A stretch of 35,040 nucleotides of DNA, taken from assembly GCA_027068385.1 (NCBI GenBank), contig JAMOTR010000038.1, positions 1 through 35,040 on the forward strand, given 5' to 3'. Under the pieces are notes generated by a model. That model did not search any database and was not told the origin of the DNA. It saw nothing but the letters and a program-made list of their open reading frames with translations. Below, one piece after another: positions 24,815 to 33,074 of the stretch. The DNA comes from Candidatus Heimdallarchaeota archaeon (GTDB lineage Archaea > Asgardarchaeota > Njordarchaeia > Njordarchaeales > JAMOTR01). How positions within the stretch are numbered: position 1 is the stretch's first letter; each line of letters starts with the position of its first letter. The position numbers and the translations under genes are program-made.

Positions 24815-25737
24815 TGAATAAATCGAAAACTATAAAGGCGTTTATTTTGGAACCCTTAGGCCCTTTCTACGGATACATCCCCACGAGTTTAACGCTCTAT
24901 AGAGCGTTGTTAGCGCTAGAAAAGAGCGGCCTAATAGACCTTAAGGACGGCTTCTCCATCGCTGGAATCTTCGCATACGACCCTAAGAACGATCTCTTGT
25001 ACTTACCGTCGGATTCCCGGATTCTAGCGCTCAAAGACGCGACCATCGATAATTATAAGATAAACGTCCCGGAGAGCCTTTACGTTCCGTTCGAGTCCTC
25101 CATGAAGTCTTACTTTGCGCTCGTGAAGGGGAAGAACGAGTATGAGGTAAGGGTCGAATACCCCTTCTTACTCACACTTTCCGCTAGGATAAACGTCTCT
25201 CGCTCCGCGTTTACGTCGTATGGAACCGGGCGCGTAGCATATAATCGCATGTATCTATCGAGGTTTAAACGGGCGATCTTAACGGACCTAGATAAGAACA
25301 TCATAAGGCTCTTAGGCGAGTTTGGGGTCGGTAACTATAAGTCCATAGGGGGCGGGGCGTTCGAGATAATAGGCGAACGCGAGGTGGAGATAAAGCCCAT
25401 TAATGTACAAAAGAAGCTCGAAGGTTACGACCTCGAGTACTCGCCCCTCGACTTCCCCCTAAATTACGGGATCGGGAACGTGCGGGAGATGCGTACGAGG
25501 ATATTCGACGGATCCTCTAGGATTAAGATAGTGAGGTACTTAGCGGGGGGATTAATAAAGAAAGACGCCCTCAAAGACGACCGGCCTCAGGCGTTTCGGG
25601 GGAGTACGTTCCCGCGTATAAAAGGAAACGATTGTCCACGCGCCCGCTTAATAAGGGGATTCCCATTTCTAAAGAAACGATCAGCACGCGCACCTATCAT
25701 CATTTTTCAGACCCGTGGAGGCTCATCATCTCGGTAG
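24814..25737 (+). CDS. csm4: Csm4-like Cas5 subunit
   Basis: 307 residues from the ATG at 24814, which has GGGGTGA 6 bases upstream. Csm4-like points: LTLYRALLALEKSG (dxLfGALcwal type), SLYVPFESSMKSYF, the NVSRSAFTSYGTGRVAYNRM segment, and the glycine-rich LLGEFGVGNYKSIGGGAFEI. Csm4 binds the crRNA 5' handle and the Cas10 subunit. The last about 55 residues (after VRYLAGGLIKK) are Arg-rich and not clearly family-like. The gene ends 12 bases inside the convergent Kae1 gene. No csm2, csm5, cas6, cas1 or cas2 follows. Confidence 0.78.
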   Translation: MNKSKTIKAFILEPLGPFYGYIPTSLTLYRALLALEKSGLIDLKDGFSIAGIFAYDPKNDLLYLPSDSRILALKDATIDNYKINVPESLYVPFESSMKSYFALVKGKNEYEVRVEYPFLLTLSARINVSRSAFTSYGTGRVAYNRMYLSRFKRAILTDLDKNIIRLLGEFGVGNYKSIGGGAFEIIGEREVEIKPINVQKKLEGYDLEYSPLDFPLNYGIGNVREMRTRIFDGSSRIKIVRYLAGGLIKKDALKDDRPQAFRGSTFPRIKGNDCPRARLIRGFPFLKKRSARAPIIIFQTRGGSSSR

Positions 25738-27531
25738 AATTTCTGGTGGCGGTAGTTCAAATTCTTCCATCCTCCGTTTAGGAATCACGTAACTTTCCTC
25801 GATCTTTAGAGGCTCCATTCCCGCCTTATACATCTCTAACGCTACATACGCGATCATCGCACCGTTATCCACGGCAAGCTCCGGGGATACGATACCGTGC
25901 TTTATGTTCCGATCCTCCGCCATCTCCTCGAACATTTTCCTTAAGCGCTTGTTCCTCGCAACTCCGCCCACAAGTAGAGCCTCTTTTTTACCCGTGAACC
26001 CTAGCGCCCTCTCTAATACTTCTATTACCATAGCGAAGGCCGTCTCTTGTAGCGAATAAGCGACGTCCTCGATCGGAACTCCGGACTCTAATAATTCTAT
26101 AGCCGCCTTTAGGAGACCGCTAAAGCTTAAGTTCATGCCCTTCACGACATAAGGAAGATCGTAGTAACGCGACCCCTTCTGAGCGAAGCGTTCTATATGA
26201 GGTCCTCCTGGGAACGGTATCGTGATCCCTAAGATCCTAGCAGCCTCGCGCGCGAAGGTATCTAATAGATTCCCCAACCCTATATCAAGCGTCTCTCCGT
26301 ACACTACGTATCTTCTTCCCTCGCGACCGACCACGGCCGTGTTTCCCCCGGAGAGATACAACGCTATAGGCTCCTTAAATCCGTGCTCCCGACGCCCTAT
26401 CTCGATGTGAGCTACAGCGTGATTTACCCCGTATAGAGGCACTTCTAACACGGAGGCTAAGAATCTAGCGGCCGTAGCTACGGTCCTTAAACAAGGCCCT
26501 AGACCCGGCCCACGGGAGAAACCTATTGCTACTACGTCCGTTCCCAACGTATCGAACGCCTTCTCTACGAGCTTCGGTAACCTTTGGGCTATAAACTGAG
26601 CGGACTCGCGCGGATGTATACCTCCGGAGGGGGAAGTATATTGTTCCCTCAAGTTTAAGAGTAGCTCACCGTCTAGGCTAAAAGCCCCTACTCCGGCCGT
26701 ATGAGCGGTACCCTCAAGACCTAAAACGTACATTTCAAAAATTCGTTCTCCTCTCCTTCTTAGCTTCTCGTATATCTTCGGGCTCCGTACTATCATAAGT
26801 ATATTAAAGAACATGGCCTCGATCGCGAACGCGAAGGACCTCCGATCGAAGAACCCTCCGAAGGTCCGGAGGACGAAGGAGGGTATGTAGAACACGAGGG
26901 CGAGGGCGGATAAGATCCTGTAGAGCGTGACGTATCCCGCGGATCCCAGAACCCCTATAACGAACACGATCACGCCCATGAGCTGTAGGGAAGAGGCATA
27001 TGGGCCCGAGACGTGAAGCGATATCGTCGCTCCGGAGATGAAGTATCCTACGCTCGAGAGGGCTCCGAGAATTATCGGTACATAATAAGATAATAGAGCT
27101 AAGAGCGCTAATAACGTCCCTAAGAGCCGAAGACCTACCCCTACGCCTAAGACCATCTGAAGGGACTCGGTGAACCTGCCCTGGGCGATCGCTTCCTTCA
27201 ACGTAGGACCTAAGGATATCACGCGTAAGGCTAACACCGACGCGCTAATGCCGGCCCCGACCGAGATCATGAACCTAGCGGGAAACACAGCGTTCGTGAG
27301 GTATATAAGGCCTCCGATAAGGACGGAGAAGCCTCCCAAGTATGCGATGAAGTACAAGACGTTGAGTATAGTCGTCCCTTGTTCCTCCGTAATATACCCG
27401 TACGTCTTCAAATAAGCGACTATCTGAGCGTATATACCCGGATCCCCTACAGCGTTTACGAGCACCAAGATTATCCCTCCCAGGATGGCGAAGATTGGTT
27501 GAAGGATGTATTTGGGCCTTTTCACGATCAT
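25726..27531 (-). CDS. kae1: Membrane-domain / Kae1 (tRNA t6A synthase) fusion
   Basis: 601 residues. Residues 1-266 contain about six to seven membrane helices (for example ILQPIFAILGGIILVLVNAV, VLYFIAYLGGFSVLIGGLIY) and end in a basic linker, YEKLRRRGERIFE. Residues 267-601 are a full 335-residue Kae1, the universal enzyme of N6-threonylcarbamoyladenosine at tRNA A37 within the KEOPS complex. HAVAH (H371, H375) and D555 in AVDNGAM form the metal site; LSGGNTAVV, FPGGPHIERFAQKG, NLSFSGLLKAA and VGGVARNKRLRKMF are nucleotide-binding motifs. The stand-alone start would be the ATG at 26733. One extra T in the T5 run at 26737-26741 would give TGA just before that ATG, so the fusion may be an assembly artefact. 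It follows the mutase/RLP gene by 16 bases. Confidence 0.85.
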   Translation of the reverse strand: MIVKRPKYILQPIFAILGGIILVLVNAVGDPGIYAQIVAYLKTYGYITEEQGTTILNVLYFIAYLGGFSVLIGGLIYLTNAVFPARFMISVGAGISASVLALRVISLGPTLKEAIAQGRFTESLQMVLGVGVGLRLLGTLLALLALLSYYVPIILGALSSVGYFISGATISLHVSGPYASSLQLMGVIVFVIGVLGSAGYVTLYRILSALALVFYIPSFVLRTFGGFFDRRSFAFAIEAMFFNILMIVRSPKIYEKLRRRGERIFEMYVLGLEGTAHTAGVGAFSLDGELLLNLREQYTSPSGGIHPRESAQFIAQRLPKLVEKAFDTLGTDVVAIGFSRGPGLGPCLRTVATAARFLASVLEVPLYGVNHAVAHIEIGRREHGFKEPIALYLSGGNTAVVGREGRRYVVYGETLDIGLGNLLDTFAREAARILGITIPFPGGPHIERFAQKGSRYYDLPYVVKGMNLSFSGLLKAAIELLESGVPIEDVAYSLQETAFAMVIEVLERALGFTGKKEALLVGGVARNKRLRKMFEEMAEDRNIKHGIVSPELAVDNGAMIAYVALEMYKAGMEPLKIEESYVIPKRRMEEFELPPPEILPR

Positions 27532-27547
27532 AATAATAAAAAGATGA

Positions 27548-30244
27548 TTAAATACGATCGCGTCGGATATAACCCAAGCGCGTGAGTTCCCTTTCTAGCT
27601 CGCTTAACGATATCTCGGATTCTAATCCCCGTTTCTCTAGAGCGACGCGAAACTCCTCGCTTTCCCTCGCGATTTCCTCTTTCGTATGTCCATCGAGAGC
27701 CCCTTTAAACGCGTCTAGCATAGCCTTCACGCCCGCTTTGATGCCCTTTGGATGTCCCACTATCGCGCGACCGACGAGGTATATGACGTCCCTAAACCCC
27801 ATGTTTATCGCGTCATAAGCTAGTGAGGGAGTTATTCCGGATCCTATTAGCGGTATCGTCTTTCCTATAGGACCTTCGCCCGCTAAAGCGTTATAAGCGC
27901 TCCGAACTGTGTATAAGTCCTTCTTATGAGAACCTACGGGAGGAGGTATCTGTGCTATGTCTGCTCCTGAGATACGTTCGAACAGCGCTAACACGGCCGC
28001 GTTAAACCCTCTCGGACTATCTATTAGCGCGGAGAATCCGGAATTCCTAGTGTATACTGGGACGTCGAACTCCCTTACGACTTCGTTTATCTCGTCGTAA
28101 CTCGCGTACATCGAGGGAATAAGCACGCCTAACCTCTCCACGTCTAATTTTTCTAAGGCCTTAAGAACCGTGCTTAACGTCCTCTTTGGGTCCCTAGATC
28201 CTATATTTAAGAAATAGAAGACGTACTCGTTCTTCGACTTTTTAATTTCGTTGAGGATCCTCTTAGCTCTGTCTATCCTCTTCGAGTACTTCGGATCTAG
28301 GAGCTTCTCGTCGTCCGCTATCATATGAACGCCCGCTTCGGCTACGTCGCGCGCTAGCTTAGCGTATTGATCCGAGGTGAGACCTAGAGAGGGCTTCATG
28401 ATGAACCCTAAATAGGGCCCTGGGCCCCGGATCTTTCTAAGATAATCGGACCTCAAAGGACCCCCGAACCTCTTTAGTATATTCTCCGGAAACTCTATCG
28501 ATGTGATCTTTATGCTACGCACGGACGCGGAATCGAGCAGATCACCCGCGATATATACGAGTATATCGTCGAACGAAATATCTTTGGAGAGATGTACGGT
28601 AGGGTATTCTATTTCTACGATGCCTATATCGACGATGCTCTCGCCTCCATTATGATCGCTCACCACCTTCGATCCTATTGGATCGACGTGCCTCACTACG
28701 GCGCCGTATTTCTTTATGTCCTCCTTGTCGATGCCCAGAACCGAAAATATAACGTCCGTCACTCCGGCTATGCTCAAACTCTGTTCGTCCGCGAGGTGAC
28801 TAGCTATCTCATATAACTTCCCTCTATTATCGGGAGTCGTTTCGACCAAATAGCGCACTCTTATCGTACCGTTTTTCTTAATGGGCACGAAAAAACATCG
28901 TTTAGCTTCTTTTATTATTTCCTCGAGCTTTCTCTTAAACTCCTCCGCGCGCTCCTTAGAGCGAGCTTGAATGTATATGCGAAGCTTCCCTAATTCCGTT
29001 CCCGACTTCCTTACTAGTATCCGCTCACCGTCTCCCAACACTTTTATTCCGTCTATGAGGTCCTTCTTCCGCTTGTATTTGTGGCTCCGCTCCAGTAGTT
29101 GGTGCATGAGGCGCATATATACAATATCTATGCGGCTCGGATCTATGCGGTACGTCCTTCTTATACCGTAATACTTCGGTAACCTAGAAAGACGGTCTTC
29201 GAGACCCTCTTCGACCACCTTCGCGAGTATGCATGCCGAAAGTATACCGTCGTACCGCGCCCCATAAGAGGGTATCATATGTTTCCACGGTTCGGTGGCC
29301 ATGAGGACGTCGTTAATCATAGAGTAGACGATGTCCGGAAGGTAACCGAGCTTGTAGCGGTATACCTTTAGTCCGTATTTCTTAGCTATCTCTTCCGCTA
29401 CGTCTAGAGTATCCACCGAAAGTACCACAACGCGCCTTCCGCGACGCCTTTTAGATACCTCCTCGAGTATTAATGAGGCCGTATAGCTTTGGTCCACGAA
29501 CCTTCCCCTCGGATCTATTAAAGCTAGCCTATCACCATCGCCGTCCAGAGCCATAGCCGGCACGCCCAAACTCCTCGCTATGTTCATAGTATCCTTAAGG
29601 TTCTCCTCGCTAGGTTCGGGCATACGCCCGGGGAAGAATCCGTCCGGTTGGGCGTTCACGTCTATAACCTCGGCCCCTAGTTCCCTCAGAGCCCTCGTAG
29701 CTATCACACCAGCGGCTCCATTAGATCCATCTATAATTACCCTAATCTCCTTCTCCAACGGTTCTACAAATGAGAATAGATGCTCTAGATATTCGTCCAC
29801 GACTTGGTCGGAGATGTCCACATACTTCGGTTCAAGCCTCCGGTCGAACCTCGGTTCAGGCTCCTTCCGATAGTCCTGAAGCATATTTTCTTGTATAGAG
29901 GTAAGCTCGCGCCCGTTCACGAAGATCTTGAACCCGTTATACTCTGGGGGGTTATGGGATGCCGTAACGAGCACCCCTACACCGTTTAACTTCCCAGAAG
30001 CGAAGGCTACTACGGGATAAGGGGCGAGACCGGCATAATATACTTCCGCCCCCATCGCCCCTAAACCGGACATCAACGCACTCGCGAGCACGGGAGACGT
30101 CTTGCGGGAATCTATGCCCACGACTACTTTAGAAGCATTATCGAACGCCTTAGCGATCGTAACGCCCAACTTAAACGCCATATCTGTGGTGATGTTCTTA
30201 CCGAAGATGCCTCTAATGCCCGAAGTACCGAAACGTAGACTCAT
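27548..30244 (-). CDS. Phosphohexomutase / RuBisCO-like protein fusion
   Basis: 898 residues from the ATG at 30244 (MSLRFGTSGIRGIFG). Residues 1 to about 448 form a complete phosphoglucomutase/phosphomannomutase: TASHNP with the phosphoserine (94-99), DGDGDR metal loop (234-239) and RKSGTELG (412-419) phosphate site. Residues about 453-898 form a RuBisCO fold: N-terminal domain IRVRYLVETTPD, barrel motif IMKPSLGLT (K617 kept), MIADDEKL in place of TKDDE (Lys201 equivalent is Ala643; Asp645 and Glu646 kept), QIPPPVGS where RuBisCO has HIGTVVGK, GSGITP, and LVGRAIVGHPKG. It cannot be carbamylated, so it is a RuBisCO-like (form IV type) protein, not a carboxylase. The join is at 28888, next to a T6 run. 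Confidence 0.88.
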   Translation of the reverse strand: MSLRFGTSGIRGIFGKNITTDMAFKLGVTIAKAFDNASKVVVGIDSRKTSPVLASALMSGLGAMGAEVYYAGLAPYPVVAFASGKLNGVGVLVTASHNPPEYNGFKIFVNGRELTSIQENMLQDYRKEPEPRFDRRLEPKYVDISDQVVDEYLEHLFSFVEPLEKEIRVIIDGSNGAAGVIATRALRELGAEVIDVNAQPDGFFPGRMPEPSEENLKDTMNIARSLGVPAMALDGDGDRLALIDPRGRFVDQSYTASLILEEVSKRRRGRRVVVLSVDTLDVAEEIAKKYGLKVYRYKLGYLPDIVYSMINDVLMATEPWKHMIPSYGARYDGILSACILAKVVEEGLEDRLSRLPKYYGIRRTYRIDPSRIDIVYMRLMHQLLERSHKYKRKKDLIDGIKVLGDGERILVRKSGTELGKLRIYIQARSKERAEEFKRKLEEIIKEAKRCFFVPIKKNGTIRVRYLVETTPDNRGKLYEIASHLADEQSLSIAGVTDVIFSVLGIDKEDIKKYGAVVRHVDPIGSKVVSDHNGGESIVDIGIVEIEYPTVHLSKDISFDDILVYIAGDLLDSASVRSIKITSIEFPENILKRFGGPLRSDYLRKIRGPGPYLGFIMKPSLGLTSDQYAKLARDVAEAGVHMIADDEKLLDPKYSKRIDRAKRILNEIKKSKNEYVFYFLNIGSRDPKRTLSTVLKALEKLDVERLGVLIPSMYASYDEINEVVREFDVPVYTRNSGFSALIDSPRGFNAAVLALFERISGADIAQIPPPVGSHKKDLYTVRSAYNALAGEGPIGKTIPLIGSGITPSLAYDAINMGFRDVIYLVGRAIVGHPKGIKAGVKAMLDAFKGALDGHTKEEIARESEEFRVALEKRGLESEISLSELERELTRLGYIRRDRI

Positions 30245-30296
30245 ATATGGAGTCGTTCGTTGTTTATCTTCAATAACATCTCGATAACAACCCATC

Positions 30297-31496
30297 ATGA
30301 ACGACGAGGTCCTTAAGCCTCTGATGGATTTAGTAGCCTTTAAGACGGTGCGGTACAACGTCGAGGATTACGAAAGGGCGGCTGATTATATCGTAAAACT
30401 CATAGAAAGGGAGATTCCGGAAGCCTCCGTAGAGGTAGTAGAGGGGATCGCTACATACGGTAAAAAGAGGAAGGTTAAGAACATCTTAGCGTACGTAGAT
30501 GCCGGCGCCGATAAGACCGTGGCTCTCGTTTCTCATTACGACGTGGTAGACGCTAAGGGTCCCCGGAGGATAAAAGTGGGAGACTCCGTGATCGAGTTTG
30601 ACCCGTTTAAGCCTACGCTCATAGGCGATCGTCTATACGGCCGCGGCGCTGCTGACGACAAGTCGGCCGTAGTAGCCTCGATATTCGCCACGAAGTACGC
30701 CTTAAACGAACTCTCTAAGAACGTCCTTCTAGTGATAGCCGCGGAAGAGGAGACGGGAGGGGAAGGAGGAATTAAGGCCGTAGCCGATAAAGTAGCGGAA
30801 CTCGCGGATGAGGTAATAGTGATCGACGGGATGTATGGCGTAATAGCTAACGGGGCTTCAGGAGTAGTACACGCGAAGGTTAAGGTATATGGGACACAGG
30901 GACACGCGGGCATGCCTTTCTTATGTAGGAACCCCACGCACGCTCTAATAAGGCTCTTGAACACCGTCCTTAACTACAATATCTTCGGAGCTTATAGCGA
31001 ACTCCCCGTTAGGAGCCACTTTAAGACCATAGCCGATCGCCTCACTATCACGAGGCTATCCGCGGGCTTAGAGTCTTATAACGTAATCTCTAGGGATGCT
31101 GAAGCCGGAATAGACTTCCGTTACGTAACCGAGGAGCCTGAAGCCGCTGAGGATATGCTCAAGCGTATCTTCTATGGAGCGGCCTCATCGTTAGGGCTCT
31201 CTATGGAGGACGTATCCGTAGAGATAATAGGGAATCACCCGAGCCGGTACATACCTCCGAACCATCCGTTCATCACGAGGTTTAAGGAGATAGCCGAGGA
31301 AGTTACGGGAGATAAGCACGTCGTCGGTGTGGAACGGGGAGGTAACGACGGCTTCATATTCGCTAGGAGAGGGATCCCCACGCTTACTTACGGCGCTATG
31401 ACCGAAGACTCGAACATACACGCCCCGCTCGAGAATCTCAGGCTAGACGTGTATGAGAAGCTCATCAAGGTCCTCACAGAGTACCTCAAGAGGTGA
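30297..31496 (+). CDS. M20-family amino-acid deacylase/peptidase (ArgE/DapE/LysK type)
   Basis: 399 residues. Zinc-dependent M20 motifs are complete: SHYDVVD (H80, D82), GRGAADDKSAV (D120), AAEEETGGEGG (E151, E152) and a late ERGGNDGFIFARRGIPTLTY, with NIHAPLENL providing the last His. Members remove acetyl, succinyl or lysine-carrier groups in arginine, lysine and diaminopimelate synthesis, or cleave dipeptides. Substrate cannot be set here. An arginine role fits argF being about 15 kb away, but they are not in one operon. Divergent from the mutase/RLP gene, 52 bases away. The next gene's ribosome site contains its stop. Confidence 0.88.
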   Translation: MNDEVLKPLMDLVAFKTVRYNVEDYERAADYIVKLIEREIPEASVEVVEGIATYGKKRKVKNILAYVDAGADKTVALVSHYDVVDAKGPRRIKVGDSVIEFDPFKPTLIGDRLYGRGAADDKSAVVASIFATKYALNELSKNVLLVIAAEEETGGEGGIKAVADKVAELADEVIVIDGMYGVIANGASGVVHAKVKVYGTQGHAGMPFLCRNPTHALIRLLNTVLNYNIFGAYSELPVRSHFKTIADRLTITRLSAGLESYNVISRDAEAGIDFRYVTEEPEAAEDMLKRIFYGAASSLGLSMEDVSVEIIGNHPSRYIPPNHPFITRFKEIAEEVTGDKHVVGVERGGNDGFIFARRGIPTLTYGAMTEDSNIHAPLENLRLDVYEKLIKVLTEYLKR

Positions 31497-31501
31497 TGAT
31501 G

Positions 31502-32470
31502 ATGAGCTTAGGAATAGAGCTTCAGATTCGCGACCGCATTTCTGAGGGTCGGAATTTCGTCTATGAGGGCGTCCCTTTCTCCGGCATATATAGGCCTATC
31601 TCCGAGGTTATCGGCATCACTCCGGGCATAGTGATATATCTCTACGGTCATCCGGACATCACGAAGAAGTTTATCCTGCGCTACACTACGGCGTTCTTTA
31701 ACACGGAGAACGAAATAATCTCCGTAGGGGCTCTCCCGGATCCGAACAGCAAGGAGATGGATCAGTTCTTAGATTCGAAGACGAACCTAATCGTCCTCGA
31801 CGAGGTATCAGACGATAAAGCGACGGCTAATCGGATCAGGGAGTTCCGTAAGAGGCGCCAGGATAATAATCGGATACTCATGATCAGAGCCTCTCCCGGA
31901 AGCATCATTGATCGCTTAGCTAAAGTAGGATGCGAAACTACATATGAATCGGACTTCTTCCTCCCCTTCCCGCGTCGTTACCCACCGATGACCGAGGTAA
32001 GCGCGCCCGGGAAGCAAATAGTGCCGACGGATGCGATGCTATATTTGTGGAACACCATATTACCTCATAAGCACATCGACCGTCGTCGGGTAGAGGCCGT
32101 CGACAAGATCTTTAGATATCTCTCTAAGCTTACGGGAAAGTACTTCCGTAAGGAGCCGAAGTTCAACAGGGAGGCGTTCGAGTCCGTTATGAAGACGTTT
32201 AAGCGGTATCGGAATAAGGACGTTCCCACGATCAGCGACATCATAGCGATCGTCCCTCTAATGATGGCCCCGAAGATGCTCGTAACCGGGGAGATCGTAA
32301 AGAAGCGTCTTCAGAAGGCCTATCACTATGTAAAGAGGGTACTAGGGGAAGTCGACTTGGATCAGTTATCCGAGGAGGATCTCCTAATGAACGCGGAGCT
32401 GGGCGGGTTTATAGTGTTCGACGTGCTCCGTTTCGCTGAAGGAATAATTAAGTACATACTCTCGACGTGA
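31502..32470 (+). CDS. Unrecognised protein with a degenerate RecA/P-loop-like half
   Basis: 322 residues from the ATG at 31502, chosen because AGGTGAT ends 4 bases upstream; GTG 31493 and ATGs 31496 and 31499 are alternatives. The first half has a hydrophobic strand VIYLYGHPDITKKF at the position of a Walker A loop but without GxxxxGK, then NLIVLDEVSDD, which looks like a Walker B strand, and NRILMIRASPG. The second half (from about residue 185) is helical, with many Lys/Arg and repeated KxxxK patterns. This suggests an inactive RecA-like or AAA-like protein, perhaps a nucleic-acid-binding partner. Co-transcribed with the M20 gene. Function unknown. Confidence 0.7.
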   Translation: MSLGIELQIRDRISEGRNFVYEGVPFSGIYRPISEVIGITPGIVIYLYGHPDITKKFILRYTTAFFNTENEIISVGALPDPNSKEMDQFLDSKTNLIVLDEVSDDKATANRIREFRKRRQDNNRILMIRASPGSIIDRLAKVGCETTYESDFFLPFPRRYPPMTEVSAPGKQIVPTDAMLYLWNTILPHKHIDRRRVEAVDKIFRYLSKLTGKYFRKEPKFNREAFESVMKTFKRYRNKDVPTISDIIAIVPLMMAPKMLVTGEIVKKRLQKAYHYVKRVLGEVDLDQLSEEDLLMNAELGGFIVFDVLRFAEGIIKYILST

Positions 32471-32501
32471 GGTTTTTTCTTCAGGTAAATAGTGTCTATT
32501 T

Positions 32502-33029
32502 ATGACCCAGACTATAAGAATAGAACTACACACGCGTCGGCACCATCCGCTCAAGTACTTATATCGTTCTCCTAAGGCGAACCCCATTAAAGCCGCTGTG
32601 TACGCTACGATAAGTAAGGCTAGAAAGAGTAGCCCCGAGATAGGAAACATCATTAAGTCCACGGACATCTCCGTAGTAGCGGGAGAAATCAACCGCGCTA
32701 TATTACGGACCGTTCGTGATATCCTAATAAAAGGCGGTCTCTTCCCGATAAAACCGGACGGTACGCTCGATGAGAACGAGGTGAACTTCATACGCTCCCG
32801 TTATCGTATGCGTTTCGATATCATAGTGGACGTAGACGTGGAACGCGGTGAGGCCGGAGCCGTCGTAAAGGACTTGCGCGTAAACCAGTTCCACTACCAG
32901 ATAAGGTACGAACTCGCGAACGTGGACCTACCTGCCGAGGCTTTAGCTCAGATCGTGAGGCGCGAAGTAGACGTGACGGAGCAGATACAGATGAGGGAGG
33001 AGGAAGGCGAGGAAATAGAGGAGGAGTGA
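32502..33029 (+). CDS. Unrecognised small protein with acidic C-terminus
   Basis: 175 residues. Basic N-terminal half (IRIELHTRRHHPLKYLYRSP, ISKARKSSPEIG), a predicted helix-strand middle including NRAILRTVRDILIKGGLFP, a beta-rich part FDIIVDVDVERGEAGAVVKD, and a strongly acidic tail (REEEGEEIEEE). The mix of basic head and acidic tail is common in nucleic-acid or ribosome-associated archaeal proteins. It follows the degenerate P-loop protein by 31 bases containing a T6 run, so it may be in the same transcript or have its own promoter. I recognise no family. Confidence 0.65.
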   Translation: MTQTIRIELHTRRHHPLKYLYRSPKANPIKAAVYATISKARKSSPEIGNIIKSTDISVVAGEINRAILRTVRDILIKGGLFPIKPDGTLDENEVNFIRSRYRMRFDIIVDVDVERGEAGAVVKDLRVNQFHYQIRYELANVDLPAEALAQIVRREVDVTEQIQMREEEGEEIEEE

Positions 33030-33074
33030 TTTTTCTTCGTTTAGTTTCATAATATCTTCTTCGAGCCTTCATGC

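Noticed and set aside
27548..28888. Active carboxylating (form III) RuBisCO
   Set aside because: The lysine that must be carbamylated is Ala (codon GCG), and the positions of K177, H327 and K334 are also changed. A RuBisCO-like role fits better.
30245..30358. Longer N-terminus of the mutase/RLP protein
   Set aside because: It would overlap the M20 gene on the other strand. The mutase family starts at LRFGTSGIRG.
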